64,000 bases of DNA from Bradyrhizobiaceae bacterium Ga0074131 (GTDB lineage: Bacteria; Pseudomonadota; Alphaproteobacteria; Rhizobiales; Xanthobacteraceae), in assembly GCA_001464035.1 (NCBI GenBank), contig LNEC01000020.1, positions 1-64,000 of the forward strand, given 5' to 3'. Below the pieces are notes generated by a model. It was given only the letters and a program-made list of their open reading frames with translations. It did no database searches and was not told the origin of the DNA. A program made the position numbers and the translations under genes. Below, in pieces: positions 40,344-49,826 of the stretch (position 1 is its first letter; each line of letters starts with the position of its first letter).

Positions 40344-41513
40344 CTAATACGGCAGCCCGACATAATTCTCCGCCAGCGATGCCGTCGCCGCCTTCGATCC
40401 CACCAGATAATCAAGCTCCGCCAGCTGGATTCGCGCGCCGAATTCGCCTTGATCGGGAAATTTGTGCAGCATCGCGGTCATCCACCACGAAAACCGCACC
40501 GCCTTCCAGACCCGCGACAGCGCCCTCGCGGAATAGGAGTCGATCCCCGCGGAGGATTTCTCGTCGTAATATTCGCGCAAGGCATCCGAGAGAAAACGCA
40601 CGTCGCTGGCGGCAAGATTGAGCCCCTTGGCGCCGGTCGGCGGCACGATATGGGCGGCGTCGCCGGCCAGGAACATCCGCCCGAATTGCATCGGCTCGGC
40701 GACGAAGCTACGTAGCGGCGCGATGCTCTTTTCGATGGACGGCCCGGTGATCAGTTTGTCGGCCGCCTCCGGGTCCAGCCGTCGCTTCAGCTCATCCCAG
40801 AACCTCTCATCCGGCCATTGGTCGACGCGGTCGTCGAGCGAGCATTGCACGTAGTAGCGGCTGCGGTGCATCGAGCGCATGGTGCAGAGCGAAAAGCCCC
40901 TGCCGTGGTTGGTGTAGATCAACTCGTGGCTGACCGGCGGCGTCTCCGACAGGATCCCGAGCCAGCCGAACGGATAAACCCGCTCGAACGTCGCGATCGC
41001 CGAAGGTCTTACCGTGGCACGGCTTACGCCGTGAAATCCGTCGCACCCGGCGACAAAGTCGCAGGCGATCTCGTGACTAACACCGTTCTCGAACCAGGTC
41101 ACCTGCGGACGGTCGGTGTCGAAATCGTGCGGCCTGACGTCGGCGGCTTCATAGACCGTGGTGAGCCCGGCCGCCTTGCGCGCGTTCATCAGATCCAGCG
41201 TCACTTCGGTCTGGCCGTAGATCATCATGGTCTTGCCGGTAGCTGCAGTCAGATCGATGCGGTGGCGCGCGCCGCCGAAGGCGAGCTCGATACCGTTGTG
41301 GACCAGGCCTTCGCGGTGGGCGCGCGCGCCGGCGCCGGCTTCATCAAGTAGGGCGACGGTTCCCTCCTCGAGCAGGCCGGCACGGATGCGGCCGAGCACA
41401 TAGTCCGGCGTCTGCCGCTCCAGGATGACGTTGTCGATGCCGTAGGCGTGGAGCAGCTGTCCCAGCAGCAACCCCGCCGGCCCGGCGCCAATGATGACTA
41501 CTCTTGTCCGCAA
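40344..41513 (-). CDS. pobA: 4-hydroxybenzoate 3-monooxygenase PobA
   Basis: PobA hydroxylates 4-hydroxybenzoate to protocatechuate using NADPH and O2 with FAD. It is 389 aa, matching the family. The FAD motif GAGPAGLLLGQLL is at residues 9-21, the second motif CDGFHGVSR is near 157, and AGDAAHIVPPTGAKGLNLA closes the FAD site. The start is a TTG at 41513 with a GGGGAG site nearby. It is divergent from the TRAP transporter operon; the candidate MarR site at 41597-41611 lies between them, so both may respond to the same inducer. No AraC-type pobR is adjacent. Confidence 0.92.
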   Translation of the reverse strand: MRTRVVIIGAGPAGLLLGQLLHAYGIDNVILERQTPDYVLGRIRAGLLEEGTVALLDEAGAGARAHREGLVHNGIELAFGGARHRIDLTAATGKTMMIYGQTEVTLDLMNARKAAGLTTVYEAADVRPHDFDTDRPQVTWFENGVSHEIACDFVAGCDGFHGVSRATVRPSAIATFERVYPFGWLGILSETPPVSHELIYTNHGRGFSLCTMRSMHRSRYYVQCSLDDRVDQWPDERFWDELKRRLDPEAADKLITGPSIEKSIAPLRSFVAEPMQFGRMFLAGDAAHIVPPTGAKGLNLAASDVRFLSDALREYYDEKSSAGIDSYSARALSRVWKAVRFSWWMTAMLHKFPDQGEFGARIQLAELDYLVGSKAATASLAENYVGLPY

Positions 41514-41596
41514 ACCTTGCTCCCCCGGTTGTTTTAGGCTTCAAGCAAAGCCTTGAATCAAAGCCTTGGAACTCCGCCGCGCGTCTTGCAATGATA

Positions 41597-41611
41597 ATTA
41601 TATCATATAAC
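41597..41611. promoter_or_regulatory. Candidate CouR/MarR operator, site 1
   Basis: ATTAT-N5-ATAAC (reverse strand GTTAT-N5-ATAAT), between pobA and the TRAP operon. It matches sites at 45266-45280 and 53594-53608 in half-sites and spacing. Confidence 0.6.
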
Positions 41612-41662
41612 AATGTCGGCAAAGGGCCATTGAAGCCCGGATGGCACGAGGGAGAGATGTCG

Positions 41663-42679
41663 ATGAGGAAAACGCTATTGGCGTTGCTGCTTGCCGCCAG
41701 TGTGACGCCCGCGTTCGCGCAGGACAAGACCTTCGAACTGAAGCTGTCGCACTGGGTGCCGGCGTCGCACCCGCTGCAGAAGGCGCTGGAAGACTGGGGC
41801 TCGGCCGTTGAAAAGGAATCCGGCGGCACCATCAAGTACAAGGTCTTTCCCGCGCAGCAGCTCGGCAAGGCCTTCGATCACTACGATATGGCGCGCGACG
41901 GCATAGCCGATGTTACCTACGTCAATCCAGGCTATCAGCCCGGCCGCTTCCCGATCATCGGCGCCGGCGAGTTGCCGTTTCTGATGTCGGACGCCAAGGG
42001 CGGCTCGATGGCGCTCGACTCCTGGTATCGGAAATATGCCGAGAAGGAGATGAAGGACGTCAAGTTCTGCCTCGGCTTCATTCACTCGCCCTCCACGTTT
42101 CATTCGCGCACCAAGAAAATCGTGGTACCGGACGACATCAAGGGCATGAAGATCCGCCCCGCACACGCCACCATGGCGAATTTCGTGACCTTGCTCGGGG
42201 GCACCAACGTGCAGTCCTCGGCGCCGGAAGTCCGCGACATCATCGAGCGCGGCGTGGCCGACGCCGTTACTTTCCCGTGGGGGTCGGTGCTGCTGTTCGG
42301 CATCGACAAGGTGACGAAGTACCACATCGAGGCGCCGCTCTACGTCACGACCTTCGCCTTCGTGATGAACAAGGACAAGTATGCCCAAATGTCGGACCGC
42401 CAGAAGAAGGCGATCGACAACAATTGCAACACCGAGGCCGCCGGCCGCGTTGGCGAGCCATGGGGCAAGTATGAGAACGCCGGTGTCGACAAGATCAAAG
42501 CGCTGCCCGACCATGAGGTCTACAGGCTGACCCCGGACCAGATCGCGCTGTGGAAGAAAGCGTCCGAGCCGCTGGTCAAAACCTGGTCGGACAATGTCAA
42601 GAAGACCGGCGCCGACCCGGATGCGGCGATGAAGGAGCTTCGCGCCGAGCTGACCAAGAACAACGCGCTGGCGCAGTAA
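41663..42679 (+). CDS. TRAP transporter solute-binding protein (DctP family)
   Basis: This is a 338-aa periplasmic binding protein with an N-terminal signal peptide (MRKTLLALLLAASVTPAFAQ). The DctP-type domain begins LKLSHWVPASHPLQKALEDW and contains KGMKIRPAHATMANFVTLLGGTNV with the Arg that usually salt-bridges the substrate carboxylate. By operon context it corresponds to TarP, which binds p-coumarate and related acids in R. palustris. Of two in-frame ATGs, 41663 has the better-spaced GGGAGAG site. The two membrane subunits follow after a repeat-containing gap. Confidence 0.87.
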   Translation: MRKTLLALLLAASVTPAFAQDKTFELKLSHWVPASHPLQKALEDWGSAVEKESGGTIKYKVFPAQQLGKAFDHYDMARDGIADVTYVNPGYQPGRFPIIGAGELPFLMSDAKGGSMALDSWYRKYAEKEMKDVKFCLGFIHSPSTFHSRTKKIVVPDDIKGMKIRPAHATMANFVTLLGGTNVQSSAPEVRDIIERGVADAVTFPWGSVLLFGIDKVTKYHIEAPLYVTTFAFVMNKDKYAQMSDRQKKAIDNNCNTEAAGRVGEPWGKYENAGVDKIKALPDHEVYRLTPDQIALWKKASEPLVKTWSDNVKKTGADPDAAMKELRAELTKNNALAQ

Positions 42680-42692
42680 GACACTCGGTGCG

Positions 42693-42820
42693 CTCCCTCT
42701 CCCGCTCTTGCGGGGGAGGGCCGGGGTGGGGGTGTCGCGGGGATTCGCACTGTTCAGGTGGAGAGCGTTTTCGCCCACCCGGCGCTTGCGCGCCGACCTC
42801 CCCCGCAAGCGGGAGAGGTA
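42693..42820. repeat. Palindromic repeat inside the TRAP operon
   Basis: CCCTCTCCCGC/GCGGGGGAGGG hairpin at 42695-42720 and CCTCCCCCGCAAGCGGGAGAGG at 42797-42818, with matching CCGGGGTGGG/CCCACCCGG arms between. It separates the binding-protein gene from the membrane subunits; similar element at 27130-27292. It may stabilise the upstream mRNA and set a higher level for the binding protein. Confidence 0.65.
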
Positions 42821-42883
42821 AAGTGAATTTGCGGCGGCGGATCGATTCAACAGCTTGGTATCAAGCGATAGGAACTTCCGGAC

Positions 42884-43393
42884 ATGAAGCGCGCTTCGAT
42901 GGATCGTTTCATCGATACGATCGAATGGATCGCGGCGGCGTTTGTCGGCATCGTCGCCGCCAACATCTTCATCGCCGTGCTGCTGCGCAATATCTTCAGC
43001 TATTCGATCCCCGACTCCTTCGATATCGGCCGCATGCTGCTCGGAATCCTGATCTTCTGGGGCATCGCTGCCACCAGCTATCGCGGCGGACACATCACCG
43101 TCGATCTGGTCTGGGCCAATGTCGGTCCGCGATATCAGCGGTGGATCGATGTCTTTGCCACGCTCGTGCTGCTGTTCGTGGTGACGGTGCAGACCTGGAC
43201 GCTGTTCGACAAGGTGTACGGCACCTATAACGACAACGTCGCCACCTTCGACTTGGGCATGCCGACCTGGCCGTTCTTCGCGGTCGCGTGGGCCGGCGAC
43301 GTCTCCGCAGTGCTGTTGATTGCGATACGCACCTGGCGCCTGATCTTTCACCCCGACCAGATTCACGACTCCAAGATCACGGCCCCGGAGTAG
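42884..43393 (+). CDS. TRAP transporter small permease (DctQ family)
   Basis: This is a 169-aa membrane protein with four transmembrane segments (IEWIAAAFVGIVAANIFIAV; MLLGILIFWGIAATSYRG; VFATLVLLFVVTVQTW; FFAVAWAGDVSAVLLIAI). The conserved RGGHITVD motif lies after the second. It is the small subunit that pairs with the DctM-like permease five bases downstream. It corresponds to TarQ by order. Confidence 0.85.
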   Translation: MKRASMDRFIDTIEWIAAAFVGIVAANIFIAVLLRNIFSYSIPDSFDIGRMLLGILIFWGIAATSYRGGHITVDLVWANVGPRYQRWIDVFATLVLLFVVTVQTWTLFDKVYGTYNDNVATFDLGMPTWPFFAVAWAGDVSAVLLIAIRTWRLIFHPDQIHDSKITAPE

Positions 43394-43398
43394 ACGGC

Positions 43399-44715
43399 AT
43401 GAGCACCGACGCCGTCGCCATCCTCGGATTTGTCGCGCTATTCGCGTTGATGCTGTTGCGTGTGCCGGTCGGGATGGCGATGGGCCTCGTCGGCGTTACC
43501 GGGTTTGGTTATCTGGTCGGTTTTTCGCCGGCGCTCAAAATGGTCGGTCAGACCTCGATGCGCACGGTGACCGACTATACTTTCGGCGTGATTCCGATGT
43601 TCCTGTTGATGGGAGCATTCGTCAGCAATTCCGGCATGAGCCGCGAGTTGTTCCGGGCCGCCAACGGCTTCGTCGGACATTTGCGTGGCGGGTTGGGCAT
43701 CGCGACGGTCGGGGCCTGCGGCGGCTTTGCCGCGATCTGCGGTTCCTCGGTGGCGACGGCCGCGACGTTTTCCGCCGTCGCCTATCCTGAGATGCGCCGT
43801 TTCGGCTATCCGCAATCCTTCGCCACCGGCGTGATCGCGGCCGGCGGCACGTTGGGCGCCATGCTGCCGCCGTCGACCGTGCTGGCGGTCTACGGCATCA
43901 TCACCGAGCAGGACATCGGCAAGCTGTTCATCGCCGGCATCATTCCCGGCCTGCTCGCCATAGCCATGTATATGCTGAAGATCACGCTGATCGGCTGGCT
44001 CCGGCCGGGCTTCTTGCCCACCGGTCCGCAAACGACCTGGCGGGAGCGGTTCGCCGGCTTGAGGAATATCTGGGCGCCGGTGCTGCTGTTCGTCTTTGTC
44101 ATCGGCGGCCTCTACGGGCTGCCTTTCCTGCCGCGCTTCACCCCGACCGAGGCGGGAGGCGTCGGCGCCACCGGCGCGTTCCTGATCGGCGTGCTCACCG
44201 GACGGCTCAACAAGGAGAAAATCCTCAACTCGCTGCTGCAGGCGACCCGTACCGCCGCTGCGGTCTTTACCATTCTGATCGGAGCGCTGATTTTCGGGTA
44301 TTTTCTCACGGTGACGCAAACCCCGCAAAAGGTCACGGAGCTCCTCACCGGCTTCGGGCTCGGCCCCTACGGCGTCCTCGCCCTCATCATGGTGATGTAT
44401 CTGGTGCTGGGTTGTCTGATGGACGCAATGGCCATGATCATCCTGACCGTCCCGATTATCTTTCCGGTCATCGTTCATCTCGGCTTCGACCCGATCTGGT
44501 TCGGTATCATCATCGTGATGACGGTAGAACTTGGCCTCATCTCGCCGCCGGTCGGCATGAACGTCTTTGTCATCAAGAGCGTGGTTCACGACGTCTCATT
44601 CGCCACGATCTTCAGGGGCGTGATGCCGTTCGTGGTGACCGACCTGATCCGCCTGGTGATCCTGATTGCGTTTCCGGTGCTGGCGCTCTGGCTGCCGCAA
44701 CGCATGATGGGGTAA
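43399..44715 (+). CDS. TRAP transporter large permease (DctM family)
   Basis: This is a 438-aa integral membrane protein with about 12 transmembrane segments, the sodium-driven channel of the TRAP system. Motifs include GVIAAGGTLGAMLPPSTVLAVYG and GLISPPVGMNVFVIKS, both typical DctM substrate/sodium loops. The ATG at 43399 lies 5 bp after the small subunit stop; the frame is open earlier, but that overlaps the upstream gene. By order it corresponds to TarM. DUF3237 follows at 4 bp, so it is likely in the same operon. Confidence 0.88.
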   Translation: MSTDAVAILGFVALFALMLLRVPVGMAMGLVGVTGFGYLVGFSPALKMVGQTSMRTVTDYTFGVIPMFLLMGAFVSNSGMSRELFRAANGFVGHLRGGLGIATVGACGGFAAICGSSVATAATFSAVAYPEMRRFGYPQSFATGVIAAGGTLGAMLPPSTVLAVYGIITEQDIGKLFIAGIIPGLLAIAMYMLKITLIGWLRPGFLPTGPQTTWRERFAGLRNIWAPVLLFVFVIGGLYGLPFLPRFTPTEAGGVGATGAFLIGVLTGRLNKEKILNSLLQATRTAAAVFTILIGALIFGYFLTVTQTPQKVTELLTGFGLGPYGVLALIMVMYLVLGCLMDAMAMIILTVPIIFPVIVHLGFDPIWFGIIIVMTVELGLISPPVGMNVFVIKSVVHDVSFATIFRGVMPFVVTDLIRLVILIAFPVLALWLPQRMMG

Positions 44716-44719
44716 TTCC

Positions 44720-45181
44720 ATGACGCCGCAGCTTGCGACCAGGTACGTCTTCACGCTTACGGTCCGCATCGGCGAGGTGACCTCGGCCGGCGAGATCGGT
44801 CACGGCGTACGCCGGATCATTCCGATCCTCGGCGGCGAGGTGCGCGGCGAGGGCGTCAACGGCACGGTCTGCGCTTTCGGCGCCGACTTCCAGATCATCC
44901 GGCCCAGCGAGCTGATCGAGCTGGAGGCGAAATACGCCTTCGAGACCGACGATGGCGCGGTGGTCTATGTCGAGAACACGGGCATCCGCTTCGGCCCCGT
45001 AGGTTTGCTGCAGAAACTGAAACGCGGCGAGCCGGTCGATCCCAAGCTGATCTATTTCCGCACCGTGCCGAAATTCGAGACCGGGGCCGAAAAATACCGC
45101 TGGCTGATGGAGAACCTGTTTATCGGCTCCGCCGCGCGCCACGCCGACTGCGTCGTCATCGACGTGCATCAGGTGCTGTGA
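44720..45181 (+). CDS. DUF3237 family protein
   Basis: This is a 153-aa beta-rich protein of the DUF3237 family, with hallmark stretches GVRRIIPILGGEVRGEGVNG and AKYAFETDDGAVVYVENTG. Its activity is unknown, but it is common next to aromatic-acid transporters and CoA enzymes. Here it is the last gene of the TRAP operon, followed by a hairpin terminator. Confidence 0.85.
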   Translation: MTPQLATRYVFTLTVRIGEVTSAGEIGHGVRRIIPILGGEVRGEGVNGTVCAFGADFQIIRPSELIELEAKYAFETDDGAVVYVENTGIRFGPVGLLQKLKRGEPVDPKLIYFRTVPKFETGAEKYRWLMENLFIGSAARHADCVVIDVHQVL

Positions 45182-45184
45182 TTT

Positions 45185-45215
45185 TTCTTACCCTCCCCTG
45201 CGGGGTGGGTAAGAA
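45185..45215. terminator. Hairpin terminator after DUF3237 gene
   Basis: TTCTTACCC pairs with GGGTAAGAA, with an inner CCCC-TGC-GGGG stem separated by a T-T mismatch; 3 bp after the stop codon. There is no long U tract on the plus strand, so efficiency is uncertain. Confidence 0.6.
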
Positions 45216-45265
45216 TGAGCTGAGCTCCCCGCGAAAACCACCCCTTGTTGACTCCCTCCAAATTG

Positions 45266-45280
45266 GTTATAAAACATAAC
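45266..45280. promoter_or_regulatory. Candidate CouR/MarR operator, site 2
   Basis: GTTAT-N5-ATAAC, a perfect inverted repeat 27 bp upstream of the couA-like start, where a repressor would block transcription. Confidence 0.65.
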
Positions 45281-45307
45281 TATTCTGGACGGGACATAAA
45301 AACGCCG

Positions 45308-46111
45308 ATGGCAAACGCCGCATCTGCCGCGACCGCCGACCGGTACCCGCTGCTCGAGTTCGGGAGGGTGGGCGCGGTCCTGACGGTCGGCCTCAACCGG
45401 CCGGCCAAGCGCAATGCGCTGAACGACGGCATCATGCTCGCGATTCAGGATTGCTTCTCCGACCTGCCGGAGGATGTCGGCGCCGTCGTGATTTACGGCA
45501 TCGGAGATCACTTTTCGTCCGGTCTGGACCTGTCGGAGTTGACCGAGCACGACGCCAGCGAAGGTCTGCGGCATTCGCAGATGTGGCATCGGGTGTTCGA
45601 CCGCATCCAGTACAGCCGCGTCCCCGTGATCGCAGCTCTCAAGGGGGCGGTGATCGGTGGCGGGCTGGAGCTCGCCTGCGCGGCGCACATTCGGGTCGCG
45701 GAGCCCTCGGCCTATTTCGCGCTGCCCGAGGGCCAGCGCGGCATTTTCGTCGGCGGCGGCGGATCGGTGCGGCTGCCGCGGCTGATCGGCGTCGCCAGGA
45801 TGACCGACATGATGCTGACAGGGCGGGTTTATTCCGCGACCGAGGGTTCAGCCTATGGTTTTTCACAGTATCTGACCGAAGCGGGTGGCGCCCTGCCGAA
45901 GGCGATGGAGCTGGCCGAGCGCGTCTCCGCCAATGCGCCGCTGACCAATTTCGCGGTGCTGCAGGCGCTGCCGATGATCGCTGAAGCCAATCCGCAGACC
46001 GGCCTGCTGATGGAATCGCTGATGGCCACCGTGGCGCAGAGCGACAAGGAAGCGAAACGCCGGATTCGCGACTTTCTCGACCGCAAGACCGCCAAGGTAA
46101 AGCCCGCCTGA
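45308..46111 (+). CDS. couA: Hydroxycinnamoyl-CoA hydratase/lyase-type crotonase (CouA-like)
   Basis: This is a 267-aa crotonase. The oxyanion loops are YGIGDHFSSGLDLSEL and LKGAVIGGGLELACAAHIRV, and the catalytic loop ALPEGQRGIFVGGGG keeps the first Glu. In the R. palustris cou locus the equivalent enzyme hydrates p-coumaroyl-CoA and splits it to 4-hydroxybenzaldehyde and acetyl-CoA, or feeds it to beta-oxidation. Assignment rests on operon order as much as sequence. The stop codon overlaps the next ATG by one base (TGATG), so the ligase is translationally coupled. The ATG at 45308 is the first after the operator. Confidence 0.8.
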   Translation: MANAASAATADRYPLLEFGRVGAVLTVGLNRPAKRNALNDGIMLAIQDCFSDLPEDVGAVVIYGIGDHFSSGLDLSELTEHDASEGLRHSQMWHRVFDRIQYSRVPVIAALKGAVIGGGLELACAAHIRVAEPSAYFALPEGQRGIFVGGGGSVRLPRLIGVARMTDMMLTGRVYSATEGSAYGFSQYLTEAGGALPKAMELAERVSANAPLTNFAVLQALPMIAEANPQTGLLMESLMATVAQSDKEAKRRIRDFLDRKTAKVKPA

Positions 46112-47988
46112 TGAGTGCCAAGCCCAACATGTCGATTGCGACCGGCGCCGGCGGCGCGCCGCTGCGCCCGATTTCCTTCGGCGATCCCGCCGTAACCATC
46201 GAGCGCCGCGACGACGGCACCATCTATCTCAGGCCGAAGGTTCCGCTCGGCGACTACCCGGTTCGCCTGACAGACCGCCTGCATCATTGGGCCAAAGCGG
46301 AGCCCGATCGCGTGTTCATGGCGGAGCGCGAAGCCGGCGGCGGCTGGCGGCAAATCACCTACGCGCAATTGCTTGCCGCGAGCAGGCATGTCGCCTCCGC
46401 GTTGCTGGCACGCGGACTTTCCGCCGAGAAGCCGATCGTGATTCTTTCCGGCAATTCGATCGACCACGCATTGGTTGCGTTCGGCGCGCTCTATGCCGGC
46501 ATACCCTTCTGCCCGGTGTCGCCGGCCTATTCGCTAGTGTCGAAGGACCACGGCAAGCTCGCTTATCTCATGAAGCTGTTGACGCCCGGACTGGTGTTCG
46601 CCGACGACGCCGGCCAGTTCGCCGATGCGCTGTCGACCAACGTTCCCGAGGCAACCGAGATCGCGGCGTCGCGCGGCGCGGTGCCCGGCCGCCAAGTGAC
46701 GATGCTTAGCCAGCTGCTGGCGGCGCCGGAGCATCCCGGCCTCGATGCCGCGCACGACGCCATCGGCCCGGACACCATTGCAAAATTCCTGCTGACGTCG
46801 GGATCGACCGGCAGCCCGAAGGCGGTCATCAACACCCAGCGGATGATCTGCGCCAATCAGGTGATGCTGCGCGAGACGCTGGCGTTCCTGAAGGACGAGC
46901 CGCCCTTGATCGTCGACTGGCTGCCGTGGAATCATACCTTCGGCGGCAATCACAATATCGGGCTGACCTTGTTCAACGGGGGCTCGATGTACCTCGACGA
47001 GGGCAAGCCGATGCCCGGCGGCATCGAGGGGACCGTGCGCAATCTTCGCGAGATTTCGCCGACGGTCTATTTCAACGTACCGAAGGGCTATGAATCGCTG
47101 CTGCCGTATCTGCGCGATGATCGGGCGGTGCGCGCAAATTTCTTCCACCGCCTGCATGCGATGTTCTTCTCCGGTGCTGCGCTGTCGCCCTTCGTCTGGA
47201 ACAGCCTGGATGAACTCGCAATCGCTGAAACCGGCTACCGCGTACCTATCCTGACCGGCCTCGGCGCCACCGAGACCGCGCCGTTCTTCATGTCCGTCAG
47301 ACCCGCTACCAGTCGCTCCGGCCATGTCGGGCTTCCGGTGTCAGGCAATGACGCGAAACTGATCCCGACCAACGGCAAGCTCGAGGTTCGCGCCAAGGGG
47401 CCCAATGTCACGCCCGGCTACTGGCGGCAGCCGGAACTGACCGCGGCGGCGTTCGACGAGGAGGGATTTTACAAATTCGGCGATGCGCTGAAGCCAGTCG
47501 ATCCCGATGATTTCGACAAGGGTTTCGATTTCGACGGCCGACTCGCCGAGGATTTCAAGCTCGCCAGCGGCACCTGGGTCAGCGTCGGCCCGCTGCGCGC
47601 GCGCTTTGTCGCGGCCTGCGCGCCAATGGTGCGCGACGTCGTGATCGCAGGCATCAACCGCGACGAGATCTCGGCGCTGGTCATCCTCGATCTCGATGGC
47701 TGCCGCCTGATCAATCCCACGCTTCCGACGGACGATTTTTCCGTGGCTGCCTCCGACGCGCTGATCCGCGCGGCGTTTCGGGACCGGCTGACCAGGTTTG
47801 TGGCGGCAGCGACGGGATCGTCGACGCGGATCACGCGCGCGGTGTTGCTCGATACGCCGCTGTCGATCGACCGCGGCGAAGTCACCGACAAGGGCTCGAT
47901 CAACCAGCGCGCGGTGCTGGATCATCGCGGCGGCCTGATCGATCTGATGTATTCGCCCACGCCGCCGGCCCACGTACTAACGCCTTAG
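46111..47988 (+). CDS. couB: p-Coumaroyl/feruloyl-CoA synthetase (CouB-like)
   Basis: This is a 625-aa AMP-forming CoA ligase that would activate p-coumarate, ferulate or caffeate. The P-loop is LLTSGSTGSPKAVINTQR near residue 228; LTGLGATETAP and the hinge EDFKLASGTWVSVG follow. It is a paralogue of the ligase at 20703 with the same length and domain order. Coupling with the upstream crotonase and the downstream thioesterase supports a hydroxycinnamate pathway. Confidence 0.85.
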   Translation: MSAKPNMSIATGAGGAPLRPISFGDPAVTIERRDDGTIYLRPKVPLGDYPVRLTDRLHHWAKAEPDRVFMAEREAGGGWRQITYAQLLAASRHVASALLARGLSAEKPIVILSGNSIDHALVAFGALYAGIPFCPVSPAYSLVSKDHGKLAYLMKLLTPGLVFADDAGQFADALSTNVPEATEIAASRGAVPGRQVTMLSQLLAAPEHPGLDAAHDAIGPDTIAKFLLTSGSTGSPKAVINTQRMICANQVMLRETLAFLKDEPPLIVDWLPWNHTFGGNHNIGLTLFNGGSMYLDEGKPMPGGIEGTVRNLREISPTVYFNVPKGYESLLPYLRDDRAVRANFFHRLHAMFFSGAALSPFVWNSLDELAIAETGYRVPILTGLGATETAPFFMSVRPATSRSGHVGLPVSGNDAKLIPTNGKLEVRAKGPNVTPGYWRQPELTAAAFDEEGFYKFGDALKPVDPDDFDKGFDFDGRLAEDFKLASGTWVSVGPLRARFVAACAPMVRDVVIAGINRDEISALVILDLDGCRLINPTLPTDDFSVAASDALIRAAFRDRLTRFVAAATGSSTRITRAVLLDTPLSIDRGEVTDKGSINQRAVLDHRGGLIDLMYSPTPPAHVLTP

Positions 47989-48036
47989 CCGAATGCTCAT
48001 GACCATGAATTCGAAACACGCAGCGAACTTGGCCTC

Positions 48037-48057
48037 ACCTCTCCCATCGGGAGAGGT
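48037..48057. terminator. Hairpin after couB-like gene
   Basis: ACCTCTCCC-ATC-GGGAGAGGT, perfect 9-bp stem, 48 bp after the couB stop. It is of the same type as 9477-9506 and may be attenuating rather than ending transcription into the thioesterase gene. Confidence 0.45.
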
Positions 48058-48107
48058 CGGGTCGCATCGGCGTTTCGAGCAGCCCAACATCAGGATCTGG
48101 TAAAACC

Positions 48108-48527
48108 ATGTTCGTCCACCGGCGCGAGGTGCAGATCCAGTGGGGCGATTGCGACCCCGCCAACATCGTTTATTACCCCCGCTATTTCGCGATGTTCGAC
48201 GATTCGACCTCGATCATGTTCGAGGCTGCTGGATTCTCGAAGCAGGACATCGTCCACAAATACGGCCTGGTCGGCATTCCCATGGTCGATACGCGGGCCA
48301 AGTTCCACATCGCCTCGACCCATGGCGACTGGATCACGATCGAAAGCCGGGTCGAGAGCTTCAAGCGGTCGAGCTTCGAGGTCACCCACAAGGTGTTCAA
48401 GGGCGACGCATTGGCGATCGAGGCATTCGAGACAAGGGTGCTGGTCGGACGCCACCCGGACGATCCCGGCAGGCTGAAATCGGCGCCGATGCCGGAAGAG
48501 ATCGTGGCGAGGTTCAAGCGGGGCTGA
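48108..48527 (+). CDS. 4-Hydroxybenzoyl-CoA thioesterase-like protein
   Basis: This is a 139-aa hotdog-fold protein with the signature VQIQWGDCDPANIVYYPRYF, whose Asp (WGDCD) corresponds to the nucleophile or base Asp of the Pseudomonas 4-hydroxybenzoyl-CoA thioesterase. It would release 4-hydroxybenzoate from its CoA ester, which PobA then uses. Position between the ligase and the binding protein supports this. Confidence 0.85.
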   Translation: MFVHRREVQIQWGDCDPANIVYYPRYFAMFDDSTSIMFEAAGFSKQDIVHKYGLVGIPMVDTRAKFHIASTHGDWITIESRVESFKRSSFEVTHKVFKGDALAIEAFETRVLVGRHPDDPGRLKSAPMPEEIVARFKRG

Positions 48528-48629
48528 CTGCAGGAGGCTGACTTGGACGCGCCCATGACCTAAAGAGGGGGCTGATCAACCAGCCTGATTTTGATCCAGG
48601 TTGGATAACAACACTCAAAGGAGGAACGA

Positions 48630-49781
48630 ATGAGCAAGTTTTACCTGTCGGCCGCGGCCATTGCGGCGTCGCTGGCACTGCCGGCATTGCCGGCCAGCGC
48701 GCAAACCAGCGAAATCGTCATCGGCATCACCGTCACGACCACCGGCCCCGCCGCGGCGCTGGGAATTCCCGAGCGCAACTCGCTCGAATTCGTGCCGAAG
48801 GAAATCGGCGGCGTGCCGCTCAAGCTGATCACGCTCGACGACGGCGGCGATCCGACCGCCGCCACCACCAATGCGCGGCGCTTCGTCACGGAGTCCAAGG
48901 CCGACATCATCATGGGGTCGTCCACCACGCCGCCCACGGTTGCGGTCTCCACCGTGGCCAACGAAGCCGGCATTCCGCATTTCGGTCTGGCGCCGTTCCC
49001 GATCACGCCAGAGCGCGCCAAGTGGTCGGTGGCGATGCCGCAGCCGATCCCGATCATGGGCAAGGTGCTGTACGAGCACATGAAGGCGAACAACGTCAAA
49101 ACCGTCGGCTATATCGGCTACTCCGATTCCTACGGCGATCTCTGGTTCAACGACTTCAAGGCGCAGGGCGTGCCCATGGGCATGACCGTAGCTACCGAGG
49201 AGCGCTTCGCCCGCCCGGATACCTCGGTCGCGGGGCAGGCGCTGAAGCTGGTCGCCGCCAATCCGGATGCGATCCTGATCGGCGCATCCGGCACCGCGGC
49301 CGCTCTGCCGCAGACGGCGTTGCGCGAACGCGGCTACAAGGGCCTGATCTATCAGACCCACGGCGCCGCCAGCATGGACTTCATCCGGATCGCCGGAAAG
49401 GCCGCCGAAGGCGTGATCATGGCGTCGGGTCCGGTGATGTCACCGGAAACCCAGCCCGACAGCGCGCTGACCAAGAAGCCTGGCCTCGCGCTCAACACCG
49501 CCTATGAGGCCAAATACGGCCCCAACAGCCGCAGCCAGTTCGCCGGACATTCCTACGACGCCTTTGAAATCCTCAAGCGCGTCATTCCGGTGGCGCTGAA
49601 ATCGGGCAAGCCGGGCACGCCGGAATTCCGCGAGGGCATTCGCCAGGCTTTGCTGAGCGAAAAGGAAATGGCGGCGAGCCAGGGTGTCTACAACTTCACC
49701 GAAAAGGACCGCTACGGCCTCGACGACCGCTCGCGCATCATCCTGACCGTGAAGGACGGAAAGTATGTTCCGGCGAAGTGA
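48630..49781 (+). CDS. couP: ABC transporter branched-chain-type substrate-binding protein (CouP-like)
   Basis: This is a 383-aa periplasmic protein of the LivJ/LivK class with signal peptide ending ALPASAQT. It begins IVIGITVTTTGPAAALGIPERNSL, typical of aromatic-acid receptors such as CouP, which binds p-coumarate, ferulate and caffeate. The cognate permease and ATPase genes follow on the opposite strand, with a convergent repeat between. AAAGGAGG precedes the ATG. Symbol by similarity of locus order. Confidence 0.82.
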   Translation: MSKFYLSAAAIAASLALPALPASAQTSEIVIGITVTTTGPAAALGIPERNSLEFVPKEIGGVPLKLITLDDGGDPTAATTNARRFVTESKADIIMGSSTTPPTVAVSTVANEAGIPHFGLAPFPITPERAKWSVAMPQPIPIMGKVLYEHMKANNVKTVGYIGYSDSYGDLWFNDFKAQGVPMGMTVATEERFARPDTSVAGQALKLVAANPDAILIGASGTAAALPQTALRERGYKGLIYQTHGAASMDFIRIAGKAAEGVIMASGPVMSPETQPDSALTKKPGLALNTAYEAKYGPNSRSQFAGHSYDAFEILKRVIPVALKSGKPGTPEFREGIRQALLSEKEMAASQGVYNFTEKDRYGLDDRSRIILTVKDGKYVPAK

Positions 49782-49826
49782 GATCTTAGGTGGGAAAATC
49801 GCAAGCTGACGACCTGCACACCAATG

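Noticed and set aside
40344..41662. An AraC-type pobR beside pobA
   Set aside because: No helix-turn-helix protein of that family is found nearby; only a MarR-type site is seen.
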